NCBI RefSeq assembly: GCF_029784155.1
Contig: NC_073693.1
Coordinates: 359,243,825 to 359,307,824 of the forward strand
Source: Uranotaenia lowii
Taxonomy: Eukaryota > Arthropoda > Insecta > Diptera > Culicidae
Length of the DNA stretch: 64,000 bases
Reading direction: 5' to 3'
Part shown: positions 10,595 through 22,332 of the stretch, one piece after another
Layout: the number at the start of each line of letters is the position of its first letter
Numbering within the stretch: the first letter of the stretch is position 1
Translations under genes and position numbers: made by a program
The notes under the pieces: generated by a model
What the model saw: the letters and a program-made list of their open reading frames with translations, nothing else
Database searches by the model: none
Told to the model about the DNA's origin: nothing

Positions 10595-11800
10595 ACGATC
10601 AGTGGCTGGAATCTTTGCTGCTGAAAAGTCTTCCGGCTTACTATGCCCCGATGATAATGGGCATTCAAGCGTCGGGAATGGAGCTGACGTCCGATGCCAT
10701 CAATACGACGATTCTTCAAGACGTTAGGTGGCCATTGACGAGCTCTGGTGATGAAGGTGCCCTGTACACGAAGCAGAAGCTTCGGCATGCGAATAGTGTT
10801 TCTCGATCTGATGGTGCGAGAAGAAACATTGTTTGTTTCAACTGCAATCAACCTGGTCATTATGCAGAAGATGGTTTCGCCAAGAAGGAAAATTTCGTGC
10901 ACTCCATTAGCACGGCAAACAACAAGACGACAACAGGGGCAACGTCACCATGGTGCATGAAGAAGATCCCATCGAAGTACGCAATGTTCTTCTAGTTCCC
11001 GATGTAGCAGCCAACCTTCTGTCCATCAGCAGCATTTGCATCAAAGATTGGTGTTCCGAGCCGGTCGTTGCGAGGTCCTGAATGAAGATGGTGACGTAAT
11101 TGCATCTGGATCCGAGACAGAAGGGCTATACCGGCTGAACCAAGGGAAACCGGCGAAGTCGATTCCAGCGGAAACATCAGAAGAACTAATAGAATTGTTC
11201 TGCGATTTGGTTCCAAATCAGCCGAGGGTAAAACGAGCAACAGATGACCAAAGTGTGGTTCCGGAGCGCGAGCCAAAAGTCGAAACACTGCAGGATGATC
11301 ATCCAGAAGCCGAGCCAAGTGTGGTGGTGCCAAAAAAACCAGCTGATGAGCAGCAAGGGTCGAGGCTCAGCGGTAGGGAGCGCGTTTTTCCAGGCAAGTA
11401 TAATGACTTCATCTGTTTTAGTCCTGTTACTGGTCCTAGTCCTTTACAGAACGAAAAGGAAAACGAGTCAATAAACTACACCAACGCCATGGGGAGTGCG
11501 AAGGTGGCCACGCAGGAAGAAATGAACAGGCTCACTGAAAATGGGACCTGGAATCTGAGCAGGACGGCGATTCGAAACAAATGAGTTTCCCAGCGCAAAC
11601 GAAAATCCGACGGCCGACCCGAGTGATACAAGGCGGAGCTGCTGGTAAAATGCTATGCGGATGCCGATTGGGGAGGAGATCCAGATACTCGAAAATCCGT
11701 AGCGATATCCAGGGAGGCCACGCGGAAAGCGAGCCAGGCAAACGACCTAGGAGGGAATCTTGTGTCAGATTTCAAGAAGGAATTTTACGTTAAGAAGGAG
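10595..11800 (+). pseudogene. Internally deleted Ty1/copia retrotransposon
   Basis: Pieces of a copia polyprotein appear in normal order. First is a Gag segment with LLLKSLPAYYAPMIMGI and a CCHC knuckle (CFNCNQPGHYAED, last Cys not conserved). Next is the region before integrase (RNVLLVPDVAANLLSISSIC, about 10970-11040). Then comes a linker and the start of the RT (NAMGSAKVATQEEMNRLTENGTWNL, about 11485-11560), and finally the RNase H end (CYADADWGGDPDTRKSV, about 11650-11705). Integrase, most of the RT and most of RNase H are missing. Frameshifts and stops divide the rest. It runs into an LTR at 11801. The purine run GAAGGAG just before it fits a polypurine tract. Confidence 0.75.
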
Positions 11801-11976
11801 TGTTGAGTTTATGATAAATTATAGTAACCTATGAATCCGTTGTCAAGATAAACAAACTGTATCCAAGCAATATGTTTTTCTGTCGGCTATAAAAACGTGC
11901 TTGGCAGCAAATATATTCTATTCTAAATTTCTACTTCAACCTAACTACACGAGTTTCTATTCCACGCCACTTTACA
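11801..11976 (+). mobile_element. 3' LTR of the decayed copia element (176 bp)
   Basis: It begins TGTTGAG directly after a polypurine tract, ends ACTTTACA (TG...CA) and contains a TATA-like CTATAAAAA near 11889. Length and termini fit insect copia LTRs. No matching 5' LTR is present, in keeping with the truncation upstream. Confidence 0.65.
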
Positions 11977-12692
11977 AGTGCGAAATACAATGCCGAATAA
12001 GTGGCTCTTCAATTCGTTGGAAAGTACGAGGGTACTGCCCATGATATTTAGAGATCGGAAGTTCCAGATTTCAGGTTTCCAATTGCTTGTCCCTTGTCGT
12101 CACGTGGTCCTTTGCCAATTTCCCTCCGAAGTTTTTTGTTCATTGTTCGTTGCTTGTATTTTTTCTAAGTTACGGGCTCGCAAAGCCCGCTGCTAGCCCC
12201 ACTATCTCGCAGGAGAACCGTCGTGATGTTGCTGTTTTGGGTCCCGAACACCACCCGGACGTTATTGCACTCCGCACGCTGCCCTTGACTTGTAGAAGAG
12301 ACGCGTACGGAGCCCCCTATCTCAGTTAGTAACGTAAGATCATAAATTAACATTTCGCGATCACCTTTTTTAGGAGGCTTATTTGTATATAAAAAAGGAG
12401 TGGAAATCATATATAGATTTGTGCGGAACTCGAGCTTAGAAAGAGGGGGGAGAGGTACAGGGAAACACTTCTAGCCAGCTCTAATTTGCAAAAAAAAAGA
12501 TGTTTGAAGAATTACGACAATATTGATAGCCCATTAGGGTGCCTAGTTTCCAAAGTCAAAGACGGGTGACCTGACAAGCTGATCTTTTCGTTTTATAATT
12601 ACTTTGCATAGAGGTTAGGTCCAAAAAACTGGCAATGGTGAAATTCTCGAAAAGCTCTAAATCTTTAGATCAGAACAGATCTTTTGCCGCAG
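11977..12692. other. Unassigned, repeat-like
   Basis: The part 12060-12340 has the GC content and broken frames of an old element; CTCGCAAAGCCCGCTGCTAG and the following bases look like a LINE tail. I cannot assign a family. No intact coding frame. Confidence 0.25.
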
Positions 12693-12761
12693 GTCGTGGC
12701 GCAGAGGATAGCCTTCAAGTCTTCTAAACCAGCGGGCATGAGATCGAATCCCGGTCACGGC
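12693..12761 (+). repeat. tRNA-like head of a SINE (family 3)
   Basis: The 69-nt head folds like a tRNA acceptor: GTCGTGG at its start can pair (with G-T wobbles) with TCACGGC at its end. The B box AGATCGAATCC is close to GGTTCGANNCC, and TGGCGCAGAGGATAGC fits an A box. No proper anticodon arm is evident. The following 100-150 bp look like a SINE body, so this is a SINE head rather than a functional tRNA gene. Confidence 0.6.
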
Positions 12762-12899
12762 ACACATAGTACACTTTCTATGGGTTGGTGGTTTTAGCAT
12801 TTGTAAGATGCTAGCCTTCATATCCTCGAAAGAGGTACGCTTAGAGTTAAGAAAAGGAAATTTCTTCGAGGAAACATCAAGTTTCATCGAGATATGTAT

Positions 12900-15365
12900 G
12901 TATGTGTTTGTGTGAACTCTTCAGAACTTGTTACAGTACCCATGTAAAACTTGAAAAAAAAATCAGCTGGACCTAAATGATCTCATCCAAAAACTTTGAT
13001 TATCTTATTTTTTCAGATTTTCTTCATTTTTTCATGTTATATCTTCTTATAAGCGACTGTTAAGCCAACAATAATTTTACTTTATAATTTCAATATCTTA
13101 AGAATGGTAGGGTTTTGAAATTTGAGCTTTTCTTAAACAAAGTGTCTACTTTCTATTTGAAATTAAGTTGAAATATTTTCCGATTTATGTCCAAGTTATC
13201 TCTCATAGTGGAACACAGTGCAATATTTTGTTAATTTTTCTCATCTTTTACATGCTACTTAGATCATGAGGTTTGACAGCGGCAACTACGCTCGGAAAAA
13301 TAGTTTTTTCCAGTGATCAATGTTTAGTGGGGGCTTTAAGTGATGTGAAAGATGCTCAATCACGAATCCATTATGTTACAGAGGTTGTGTTCTTTGCTAT
13401 ACAAATTCCCAATTTTCGGAACATTTAAAACCAGCTAGAAAAAAAATCTCACCACAAAAAAGTGTTGCTTCAATCGTCATACAATAGACGGATTTCCAAA
13501 TGATTTTTTTAACAAATCACTTAGAGACAGCCTGATTCCCAAAGATGAAGTTAAAATAGTTGTAGTGTTAAACAGCGGGTTTAAAATTAAACATCGGGTT
13601 TAAAATTTATTGTTTCGCGATATGGTCAGAAAGCATTGTTAAACTTGGACGAACGTTGAATGCAGTCCTTCAGTTTTATTTTTTTTAATCTGGTTGAACA
13701 GAAAACCTGTTGAAATTCACAGACTTATTATCATTGGATCAGGAGGCAGCAGAAAAAAAACAAACCAAAATAAAACAAAATACTTAAATTCCTCCGCGAG
13801 CCGCTGTGTACCGTAATGGGTCTTTCTTTCTTTCTGGGGCCGCTATCATCGGTTTGCTATCTCCTGTTGCCTGATCGCATTCGAAGGTGAATGTTATTTT
13901 TATGGACTAATAAATGTTTATGTTAGTCGGTCATTCAGTTGATTCGATGAGGCCATACCGGGGTTTAGCATCTGCGGTTTTGGGGCGCTGCAAAACGGAT
14001 TAGTATAAGAACCATCATTATCACCTCGCTCGCTGCTTTCGGAGGTGTTAAAATTATGCTCCGATCAAATTAACGGCCAACGAGCTACTCCAAATATCGA
14101 AGGGTCAAGTTTAAACGAGGGTTGCATTTCGATTTCTATTTTCTCTGCACAGATGTATAGAAGTAATCAAACGTCTAAAATGATCAGTAGAAGTAGTAGG
14201 TAAGCAAAATAAAGAGGGAGATCAACATCGCCAAAATTGTCTTACGTAATTTGATGCACCGTCTTCGAGAATCTCAATCACCTGAATTAAGCTGCACATT
14301 AAGATGTCATGCAAATGACTCTCCCATTTTGACGCAAGTTCGTTGGTAATTGACCCAATGAGAATCTCATTTCCATTTTCCGCCCTCGGAATAGCGTGAA
14401 AAGTCAATGATTATCCGAAAAAGTTGGTACTGCTGGTACTAAACATCCATAAATAGGCGGACAATTAATAGTTAGTCATTTGCATCATTCCATCTTCCTG
14501 CCGACGAAGACGGTAGAAATGTGCCAATCCCTTTTCCCACCAGTGTTTTTATTTTTTTTCCAAATGAGATTCTTTTTGCTTTCATCACAACTACCTGCTT
14601 GGCCTTCGGTGGAGTTATTTTATTTTTCTGAAAAGTTGTACCGAAACCGCGAGACTGAAGAAATACAATATGATTCACCAAACGAGAACCGGTGAAAAAA
14701 ATTTCCCAATGCGTCGCAAATGGTTCAACAAATGGGAGCATTTAGTAAGTCGCTGTATGATGGGGAATCTAGAATTCCATGCTAGAGTTAAATACCCAAA
14801 GCCACTACACGAATGATCTGGCAAGTACGCACTAATGAACCGTAGAACCATGCTGCTTGTCCATCATCCCGAGCTGAATTCGTCAAAAAGTGGCGTCAAA
14901 TTTCTCTAATAATTTGGAAAGTGGAAATTAGGTATGCTTCATCTAAAGGTCGGGACACCTTCCAATTAGGATGAAGTAGCGTTAAAATTTGCTTCACTGA
15001 ATGGGTACTTAACTGATCATCACGAAACGGAACATGTGCATAATTTCACACTCGTATATTATTGAACTGATACAGGACAAAAGAAGAAACATATCGAAGA
15101 TGAAATTTTGTATTGCAGTAAATTGTTTTTTATTCTAATCCCTAATCTATTTCCCTTTTAAAACAGAAATTAATTTACGTTTTGGAAAAACCAAGCCCGG
15201 ATTAAGGGAGTGGGGCCAATGGAGGGCAATTGGCCCGGCTCAATGGTGCTCCCGAGGAAGAAAAAAATTTACCATTACTTTAATCATACAGCTTTCAGCT
15301 CTAGAAATCTAGCAAAGAAAGAATTGACCCAAGAAAATTGAAATTAAAACGTAAAATATAACAAG
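12900..15365. other. No recognisable gene
   Basis: AT-rich sequence without supported exons, terminal repeats or RNA genes. Small frames at 14222-14407 and 14472-14741 (minus) have no motif. From 13740 to 14480 the sequence is more complex than its flanks and could be conserved noncoding DNA, but nothing shows this directly. Confidence 0.3.
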
Positions 15366-15367
15366 TA

Positions 15368-16660
15368 AAGGGTGATACGGTCAAACTTGGTCAAGCGGAA
15401 ACGCGTGTAAATCGGTGAAATCGATTATTTAAAAAATCAAATTAAATTTCTTTTCCAAGTTTAATTAACATAAAATTCAGGAAAAATGTTCAGTTAGGCT
15501 TCTGCTTTTCCAATTCCGAATTGCCGGGCCTTAAGCTTAACACCTGCCATCAGATTTTGTACCTTGTCCACCTTTTTCGCCGCAGAAAGCCAGTTTGCCT
15601 TGAACTGCTGCTCGTCCTTAGCAGTTTTTTTGGTCTTCTTTAGGTTCCGCTTGATAATAGCCCAGTATTTCTCAATTGGGCGGAGCTCTGGCGTGTTGGG
15701 AGGGTTCTTGTCCTTGGGAACCACCTGCACGTTGTTGGCGGCGTACCACTCCATGCCTTTTTTACCGTAATGGCAAGATGCCAAATCCGGCCAAAACAGT
15801 ACCGAACAACCGCGTTTCTTCAGGAAAGGCAGCAGACGTTTATTCAAACACTCTTTCACGTAAATTTCTTGGTTGACAGTCCCGGAAGCTATGAAAATGC
15901 TGCTTTTCAAGCCACAGGTACAGATGGCTTGCCAAACCAGATATTTCTTCGCGAACTTTGACAGTTTCATGTGCTTGAAAATATCTGCTACCTTTCCCCT
16001 TCCTTTTGTCGTATAAAACTCCTGTCCCGGAAGCTGCTTGTAGTCGGCTTTGACGTAGGTTTCGTCGTTCATTACCACGCAGTCAAACTTCGTCAGCATC
16101 GTCATGTACAGCCTCCGGGATCGCGCTTTGGCCGTCGTATTTTGTTTATCATCGCGATTTGGAGTCACTACCTTCTTGTAAGTCGATAGTCCGGCTCGTT
16201 TTTTGGCTCGATGCACGGTTGTAGACGATTCACCCAGCTTATTTGCGGCATCTCGGAGAGAGAGGTTAGGGTTTCGCTTGAAACTACCGGCAACTCTCTT
16301 TGTCGTCTCAGCGGCTTCCGGTTTTCGATTTCCCCCCGATCCAGACTTCCTGGCTGTCGACAAACTTTTCCCAAACACTTTAATTACATTTGTAACGGTT
16401 GATTTGGCAACTTTTAGCAATTTTGCCAGCTTTGCGTGCGAGTAGCTCAGATTTTCGCGATGCGCGAGTAAAATTTTGATACGCTGCTCTTCTTCCATGG
16501 ACGGCATTTTGACAACTGAAGAGTGAATTCCAAAATCAAAATAGGAGCAACGTTCTACACACACACACACACCTTCAAAATGAGTGGCGTTCAGGTTTTT
16601 AAAATGCAAAATTGAAAGAAATACGTCAAGTTGATATTGACCAAATTTTGACCGTATCAT
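15368..16660 (-). mobile_element. DD37E Tc1/mariner element with intact transposase
   Basis: The left end reads AAGGGTGATACGGTCAAA after a TA (15366-15367). The right end reads TTTGACCGTATCA, the complement of the same motif, but its outermost bases (TCAGGGG instead of CCCTT-TA) diverge, so the right boundary is approximate. The TIR core GATACGGTCAAAnTTGGTCAA is present at both ends. The transposase occupies 15494-16507. The motif is one I associate with very abundant Aedes elements. Confidence 0.88.
15494..16507 (-). CDS. DD37E transposase (337 aa), apparently intact
   Basis: Catalyses cut-and-paste movement of the surrounding element in the nucleus. From the ATG at 16507 the protein reads without stops. 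An N-terminal double helix-turn-helix region covers residues about 5-110 (AKLAKLLKVAKSTVTNVI and LSLRDAANKLGESSTTVHRA). The catalytic residues are Asp148 (MNDETYVK), Asp241 (FWPDLAS) and Glu279 (LRPIEKYW), leaving exactly 37 residues between the second and third, which defines DD37E. The open frame extends upstream to 16660, but that region covers the TIR and a CA repeat; MPSMEEEQ is the natural start. Length is normal for the family. It lies 80 bp upstream of the 5' LTR of the Ty3-type element. Activity is plausible but unproven because the right TIR end is altered. Confidence 0.92.
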   Translation of the reverse strand: MPSMEEEQRIKILLAHRENLSYSHAKLAKLLKVAKSTVTNVIKVFGKSLSTARKSGSGGNRKPEAAETTKRVAGSFKRNPNLSLRDAANKLGESSTTVHRAKKRAGLSTYKKVVTPNRDDKQNTTAKARSRRLYMTMLTKFDCVVMNDETYVKADYKQLPGQEFYTTKGRGKVADIFKHMKLSKFAKKYLVWQAICTCGLKSSIFIASGTVNQEIYVKECLNKRLLPFLKKRGCSVLFWPDLASCHYGKKGMEWYAANNVQVVPKDKNPPNTPELRPIEKYWAIIKRNLKKTKKTAKDEQQFKANWLSAAKKVDKVQNLMAGVKLKARQFGIGKAEA

Positions 16661-16741
16661 CAGGGGGGCCAGTGAAAAAATTTCCCTAATAGTTCACTGT
16701 ATCAGAAGTTAAGGGGGCCCCCTAGAATTGCAGAATTTTCC

Positions 16742-17562
16742 TCTGGTAGGTAGTGCTCGGAATACTTGCAATAGAAAAGAAATAATATGTTAAATTAACT
16801 TCTTCTTGTTTGTTTCAGAAAGTCGCGGCTAAACCGTTCACAGTAAATAAAAATATAAATATGTATTGAAACAATCTGTGCAATCGCTTTAATGAGTAAA
16901 ATACATTCGAAATTAGTTACTGATCTATGACATTTTGAAATTATCCAATTGAGAAAGGTAGGGCTTTAATGACTAAAGATTAAAGGTAAAATATCTATCA
17001 TGAACATAGGAAGCAAACAACGAATGATTTATTGCAGTGTATAAGAGAACGTCATCGTTATTGGCAATGATTTGAGTATTATCGAGAATAATTATGTATG
17101 TGTCACATCACAAGAGAGAAAATAGGATCGTATGAATGGACTGAGCGAGTGTTCCGTTAGGGTGTTAAGGAGTTCCGAGTCAATGTGGTAAATGCGGAGG
17201 TGAGGATGAACTCAAATGTTCCCGAGTAAGAACAAAATCTTACAAAATCTGGCAGATGACGTAGGTTGTTATGTAGAACTTACGCGAGTATGTATGAATG
17301 CTGTATGAAATGTTATCTTACGTGAGTCTTCTTGATCTGCACCACCTGGTTATCTAGACAGGTTGGCACCGAGTATTGTTGAAATTACTCGTGATTTTGG
17401 AACAAGTGTGTGTGAGAGCGATTTGAAAGATGGGTTCGTGGGAGATCTGGGTGATGAGCGTGAGCATGTCATTCTGTATTCGAAATTGGAAGATAGTGGT
17501 TCAGCGTTTACGGAAGTCGCAAATGGAAAGCCGAAAGAAAGGACCTCGACGAGGTTACCACA
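16742..17562 (+). mobile_element. 5' LTR
   Basis: Begins TCTGGTAGGTAG and ends GGTTACCACA. I compared it block by block with the 3' LTR and found no difference. A TATA-like AAATATAAATA lies near 16852-16862 together with an AATAAA. The promoter start and the R boundary cannot be fixed from sequence alone. A long frame through the LTR end (17363-17605) starts at TTG and shows no domain, so it is not annotated as a gene. Confidence 0.93.
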
Positions 17563-17563
17563 A

Positions 17564-17581
17564 TGGCGTAGGCGCTCCCAA
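17564..17581 (+). other. Primer binding site candidate
   Basis: One base after the 5' LTR the sequence reads TGGCGTAGGCGCTCCCAA. A primer site complementary to a tRNA 3' end must start with TGG (pairing with CCA), as it does here. I could not identify the tRNA with confidence. Confidence 0.55.
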
Positions 17582-18088
17582 AGGGTAAGTTCTGATGACG
17601 CTTGATCTTAACCTCGTCGCAATGGGCTACGGCTGGCTTGGCTACGATAGAACGCTGCTTAGACATCTTGTGTTTTAATATTGAGGGTAAGAATTTCTCT
17701 GGCAATAAAATATCCAATATGGAGGTCGAAAATTGCTTTATAATAAAATTTACGAATATCAGTTATATTTTGATAGCAGCTTGTTCATTTGAAGAGGATT
17801 TTAAATATTTAAAAGTGAGGAGGGTTGACTTATTTTGAAGCGGGTTGGTTGAGGCTTGCTACAGCCAGGCGCTACCAAACAAAATGGCGGGCTTTGAAAC
17901 AAAGAGGCAGTTCTGCACACGCATTTTTGCCATATATTCGACACTGTTTTGCAGTAATGGTGGTAATTGGAAATGACAAAAAGAAAGGGGTTCTAGGGTG
18001 CCACTATTTTGTGTCGATGAAGGGTGCATATTCGCAAGGAGTGAATTTACATTTTTTTTTCCGCGAAGTGGATGGTGTGCATCAACAT

Positions 18089-20357
18089 CGAGCATCAGGC
18101 ATGCTCGTTACAAGATGGTGGGGTTTCGGTTGGTTTGTTTTCAGCTGTAGTGATGAAGATCAGAGTACCCGTCGTGCTCATAACGAAGTGTTAACACGTG
18201 AAGTCTTTGTGGTGATTTTTTCCGTGTGAAATTACGTCCGCGAGTGCCGCAAACGGGAAAACCGTAACAACGAAAGTCGGTTAAGTTTTGCATAAAATCT
18301 ATCGGTGCATTATGACGGGAATACACTCGAGAAGGGTGCATTTCAACCTTCTCTTCCCACAAGTGAGCCGGAGAGCATAAGCAACCAATCGGAACCGAGC
18401 ATCTATCATGCTCACATGAAGATAGTGAGTTTCAGTTATTGCGTCTACATGTAGTGGTGGGATGATGACCAGTACCCGCCGCTGCTCGGAGGAAAATCTA
18501 AGGGATTGAATTTTGGGTTGAATTTTATTCCGGAAAATTACGTTCGCGTGTGCTACAAAACAAGACATCTGGCAAACAAGCGCTGGAAACTTGTTAAAAA
18601 AATTGGTTACGATTCACAAAATCAATGAGGAATGGCGATCAAGTAAACATCGAGCAACTATCTGGCTCGCACTATCTTAGTTTTGCCTATTTCGTCTTCT
18701 GTAGTGGTGAAAATGATGGTTAGTACCCGTCGCTGCTTGGAAAGAGTTCATTACGTGAGATTTTGGGGTTGAATTTTATTTCGGAATATTACGTCCGCGA
18801 GTGCTACCAAATTGGAAGTTGGTTACGATTTACGAATTAGTGCATTTTGATCATCCCCCTACATGCGAGCCAGTGAGGACGGGCGACCAAACCAACATCA
18901 GCCTAACAGGCTCGCTCAATTTGGTGAGTATTCTTTGGGGGTATTAGTAAAGAGGAGTGTATCAGTTGTGTGCGTAACAAAATATTAACACGCGAACCAC
19001 CAACCAAGACGGGGTTTTTATTGGTAAAATTATGTCCGCGAGTGCCGCAAACAAAACAACAACCAATTAAACGGAAAACCGTAACAAAGAAAGTCAGTTA
19101 AGATTTACAAAATCTATCGTAGCATTATGATGCAAATTCATTGAAAAGGTTGTGTTTTTAACCTTCTCATCCCAAGATAGTGAGTTTTTGGATATTTTGT
19201 ATCTACATGTGGTGGTGAAGATGATGTTCAGTACCCCGCTGCTTGAAAGAAAATCTGGTCATGTGAAGTTTAGGGTTGAATTTTTATTGCGGAAAATTAA
19301 GTTAGCTACAATTTACGAAACTTATCAGTGCATTTTGACCGTCTTCACCCCACAGGTAAGCCGGTGAGAACGGGCGACCATCCAACACCGTGCCTCTATC
19401 AGGCTCGCTCAAGATAGTGAGGTTTTGATTGGTTCGTCTTCTGGTGTAGTGGGGAAGAGTAGAGTATCCGTCGTCCTAATATCGGGATTTGAATACGCGG
19501 AGTTTGGGCGATTATGTTTCATTGTGAAATTTCTTCCTACGCGCTCCTTTAAATCAAAATAAGTAACAAGCAAACCGGAAGACAACGAGACCAAAAGTTG
19601 GTAAAGATTTACAGAAATCAATCTTGCATTATGGTGTGAGTACATATGCGAAGGGTGAATGTAGGACCATCTTATCTCACGAGTGGGCCAGTGAGTACAG
19701 GTGACCAATTGGAATCGAGCTTCTATCAAGCTCACACAAGATCGAGAATTTTAGGTAGTTCGTATTCACATGTATTGGTGAAAGGAGGCTTGTGGAAGAA
19801 TTTTGTGTCGTCCGCGAGTGGTACAAAACAAACAACTAGCACATCTAATCTAAACTAATCTAAACAACGAATCGGAAAACTGTGACTTGAAAGTTAGTTA
19901 CGGTCTGCTAAATTGGATTTTATTTAGTTAAATTACTTCCGCAAGTGCAACAATACAAAGCCAAATTTTATCGAACCTATCGGACAAGAGTGTACCAGGT
20001 GAATTTTACAAAAAAAAAATCGCTTTGAAATCCTAGTAAGATCAAAAGGTGTCATATCATTGAGTTTCGTAGGCATTAAGACGTTTGCCTCTTTACATTT
20101 CCGAACATGTTAAAACAATACAAATGGCTTATGTAGAACGTTTTTCTCGTAAGAAATCGAAATATTTCAATGGTGTTTTCTTTTGCTTTATGCGCTAAAT
20201 CAGCAGTTCTAATTTATGTTGTGGTGATATACTGGATCGTTTATCATATTTCAAACAAAATCGTAGCAAACAGTGCATTTTAAACCCCCTCCAGTACGCA
20301 ACTTAGCTGTGTGCTCTATACGACCATTCGGCACCAAGCTTCTATCATGCGCGCATA
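18089..20357 (+). repeat. Leader repeat family 1: about seven degenerate ~300-bp units with a CTATC-loop hairpin
   Basis: Units share phrases such as ACGTCCGCGAGTGC, GTGCATTWTGA, GAGCCRGTGAG, GGGCGACCA and AAGATAGTGAG, spaced 250-620 bp. Most carry a short hairpin at 18089-18107, 18397-18413, 18651-18669, 18900-18912, 19389-19407, 19717-19733 and (degenerate) about 20336-20352. Five loops are CTATC. The stems differ but still pair: GAGCAT/ATGCTC, GAGCTT/AAGCTC, and CGTGCCT/AGGCTCG (one T-T mismatch). The pattern implies selection on the fold rather than on the sequence. Confidence 0.75.
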
Positions 20358-21867
20358 TGATGGTATATTCCAAGGTGGACAATAGTGGTAGTGATAGTAT
20401 GAGCGGGTCCAATTTGGTGCAGAGAAGTGAAATTATTTGATGACATCTTAATGTATGTGGTGGGCACATCGCTCTTTAGAGTTTTGCATTCGTAGTGGAG
20501 ATATTGAGTTCTCTTGTATTGAAAATGCACCGTTCGAATACCGGTTGCAAGAATACCGTTTGATGGTAACAACCACAATTAAAGGAGAAGTAAAAGTCAA
20601 GAACAAAAGTTGTCAATTGGGGTAAGAACATAATATGTTGTCAGCAGCTGAGCGTAAGTGCAGCTGATGAAATGGTGTGAATGTTGCGATAGATGAAGAA
20701 GTCCCACTTAAATTAAGGTAAGTTTGGATATGCTAGAACTTTGTGTTTCATACATTGCTTTAGTTTAATTTTGAACTACAAAAATATATACGAGAACTCA
20801 TACATAAGATATGTTGCGGTTGGTGTTCAAAGTTATGAATACTGATCCTTTAACCGACAAGGTATATCAGATGCGATTAAAAAAAAAAAAGCAACAGAAC
20901 TACGACACTATTGCCAATTGCGGGTGTGTCAAAATATAACCATAATACATTGGGCAAAGTAATGCTTTAAGGAAGATGAATGAGACAAAAAGGGAAATAT
21001 TCAACTTAATTATCCATTTACGGCGTTCAAATAACTTGCTGCTAGTACTGGTTGCTGGCAGGTTTAAACGAATGACAAATTTATAGGAGCGGAAATTTAA
21101 ATTCTCGAGTGCTGTTTAATTAATTCGTCAATTGAATCTGTATTTCACTAGCGTAATTTACCGTGGAACAACGATACGGATAATCTATACGTCGAGTTAA
21201 CAGAATTCTAACATGGTGGTAGGAAACATTCGAAATAACCAATGAAATACATTCACTTACGAAATAGGAGGTTGCGATTAGTCGCCCCGACAGAAAGAAA
21301 AGGAAAAGTGAATTAGATTATACTCGGAATATCAATAATTTAAAAAAAAAAATCATTTTTTTTTGGTTTTAATTTTGAAATTTTCATAGTATCACTAATA
21401 TTTCAAGGCGATCTATGAAAAAAGAACTTCTTAAAGGCTGAGGAATCAGTCGATTGCTAAACGAACGATAATTTGACATATTAGTTGATATCAATAGTCA
21501 TATGTTTGGTATATTCAACTTAATATACATATTCCAGTATATTAATTACAATTGCCTCCAATACAAGGGGGGAACCAAATATTGTTTTGTCATATACAAA
21601 ACTTTTATTATTAATCAGCTTATATTGAGCCTAGTTAACGAACTTGAGGTAGAAATTATTCATGATCATTGACAATTTACTAAATTTGGTGAAAAAAGCT
21701 AAATAAAATTATACGAAAGATAGATCTAGCTAAATTCGATCCTTCTAGCAGAGTAAAACTTAATAAAGACTAATAAAAGAAAATAGACGTGTTACTGTTA
21801 CAAAGGATTATTAAAAATCACGATGAAACATCAAAAGATTGCTGTCAACGGAACATATCGAGTTCGA

Positions 21868-22332
21868 TTCGTGCGACAGGTCATGAATTGAATGATTGGA
21901 AGATTGATAAGTTCGGTAAATTCACGAACAGAATAACTCGATCAAGATGAATGAATAAGTACTAGACCAACTCCAATCAAAAGACAACTTGCGACAGGCC
22001 AAGTTCAATTCAATTCATGCGACAGGTCATGAATCGAATAAAGATTGAATAGATAAAATTTGAGTACGGGGTTCAATAACAAACAAAAGATAACTTGCGG
22101 CAGGTCAAGTTCAATGTATTCGTGCGACAGGCCACGAACTTAAAAAAAAAGGTTGAATAAATAATAATTTGCGCTAGATAGTTTACGTTCAAAAGACAAC
22201 TTGCGACAGGTCAAGTTCAATTCGACTCATGCGACAGGTCATGAATCGAATCACTATGAATTGAGCCATTATTTCGTTTAAAGTTGGGACAATTGAACAG
22301 GTAAAACTGTTTCGTGCGGCAGGTCACGAAAC
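21868..22332 (+). repeat. Leader repeat family 2: tandem ~106-bp unit, eight hairpins with CGRCAGGY loops
   Basis: Hairpins with 6-8 bp stems and an 8-nt loop CGRCAGGY are at 21868-21887, 21986-22005, 22014-22033, 22092-22111, 22119-22138, 22198-22217, 22223-22248 and 22309-22332. Stems alternate between AACTTG/CAAGTT and TTCATG/CATGAA or TTCGTG/CACGAA. The A-T to G-C exchange is compensated on both sides, and one copy (21868) shows the G-T intermediate. The AACTTG hairpins repeat at exactly 106-nt spacing. The array ends about 345 nt before the predicted acceptor and 380 nt before the gag ATG, within the predicted leader intron. Confidence 0.85.

Noticed and set aside
12693..12761. A true tRNA gene
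   Set aside because: A and B boxes exist and the ends can pair, but the anticodon arm is not regular and a SINE-like body follows.
16508..16660. N-terminal extension of the DD37E transposase
   Set aside because: Covers the terminal inverted repeat and a CA repeat; family members start at MPSMEEEQ.
17363..17605. LTR-spanning frame, and its copy at 28359-28613
   Set aside because: Starts at TTG; duplicated only because the LTRs are duplicated; no domain. It might be part of a spliced leader peptide, but the frame does not continue into gag.
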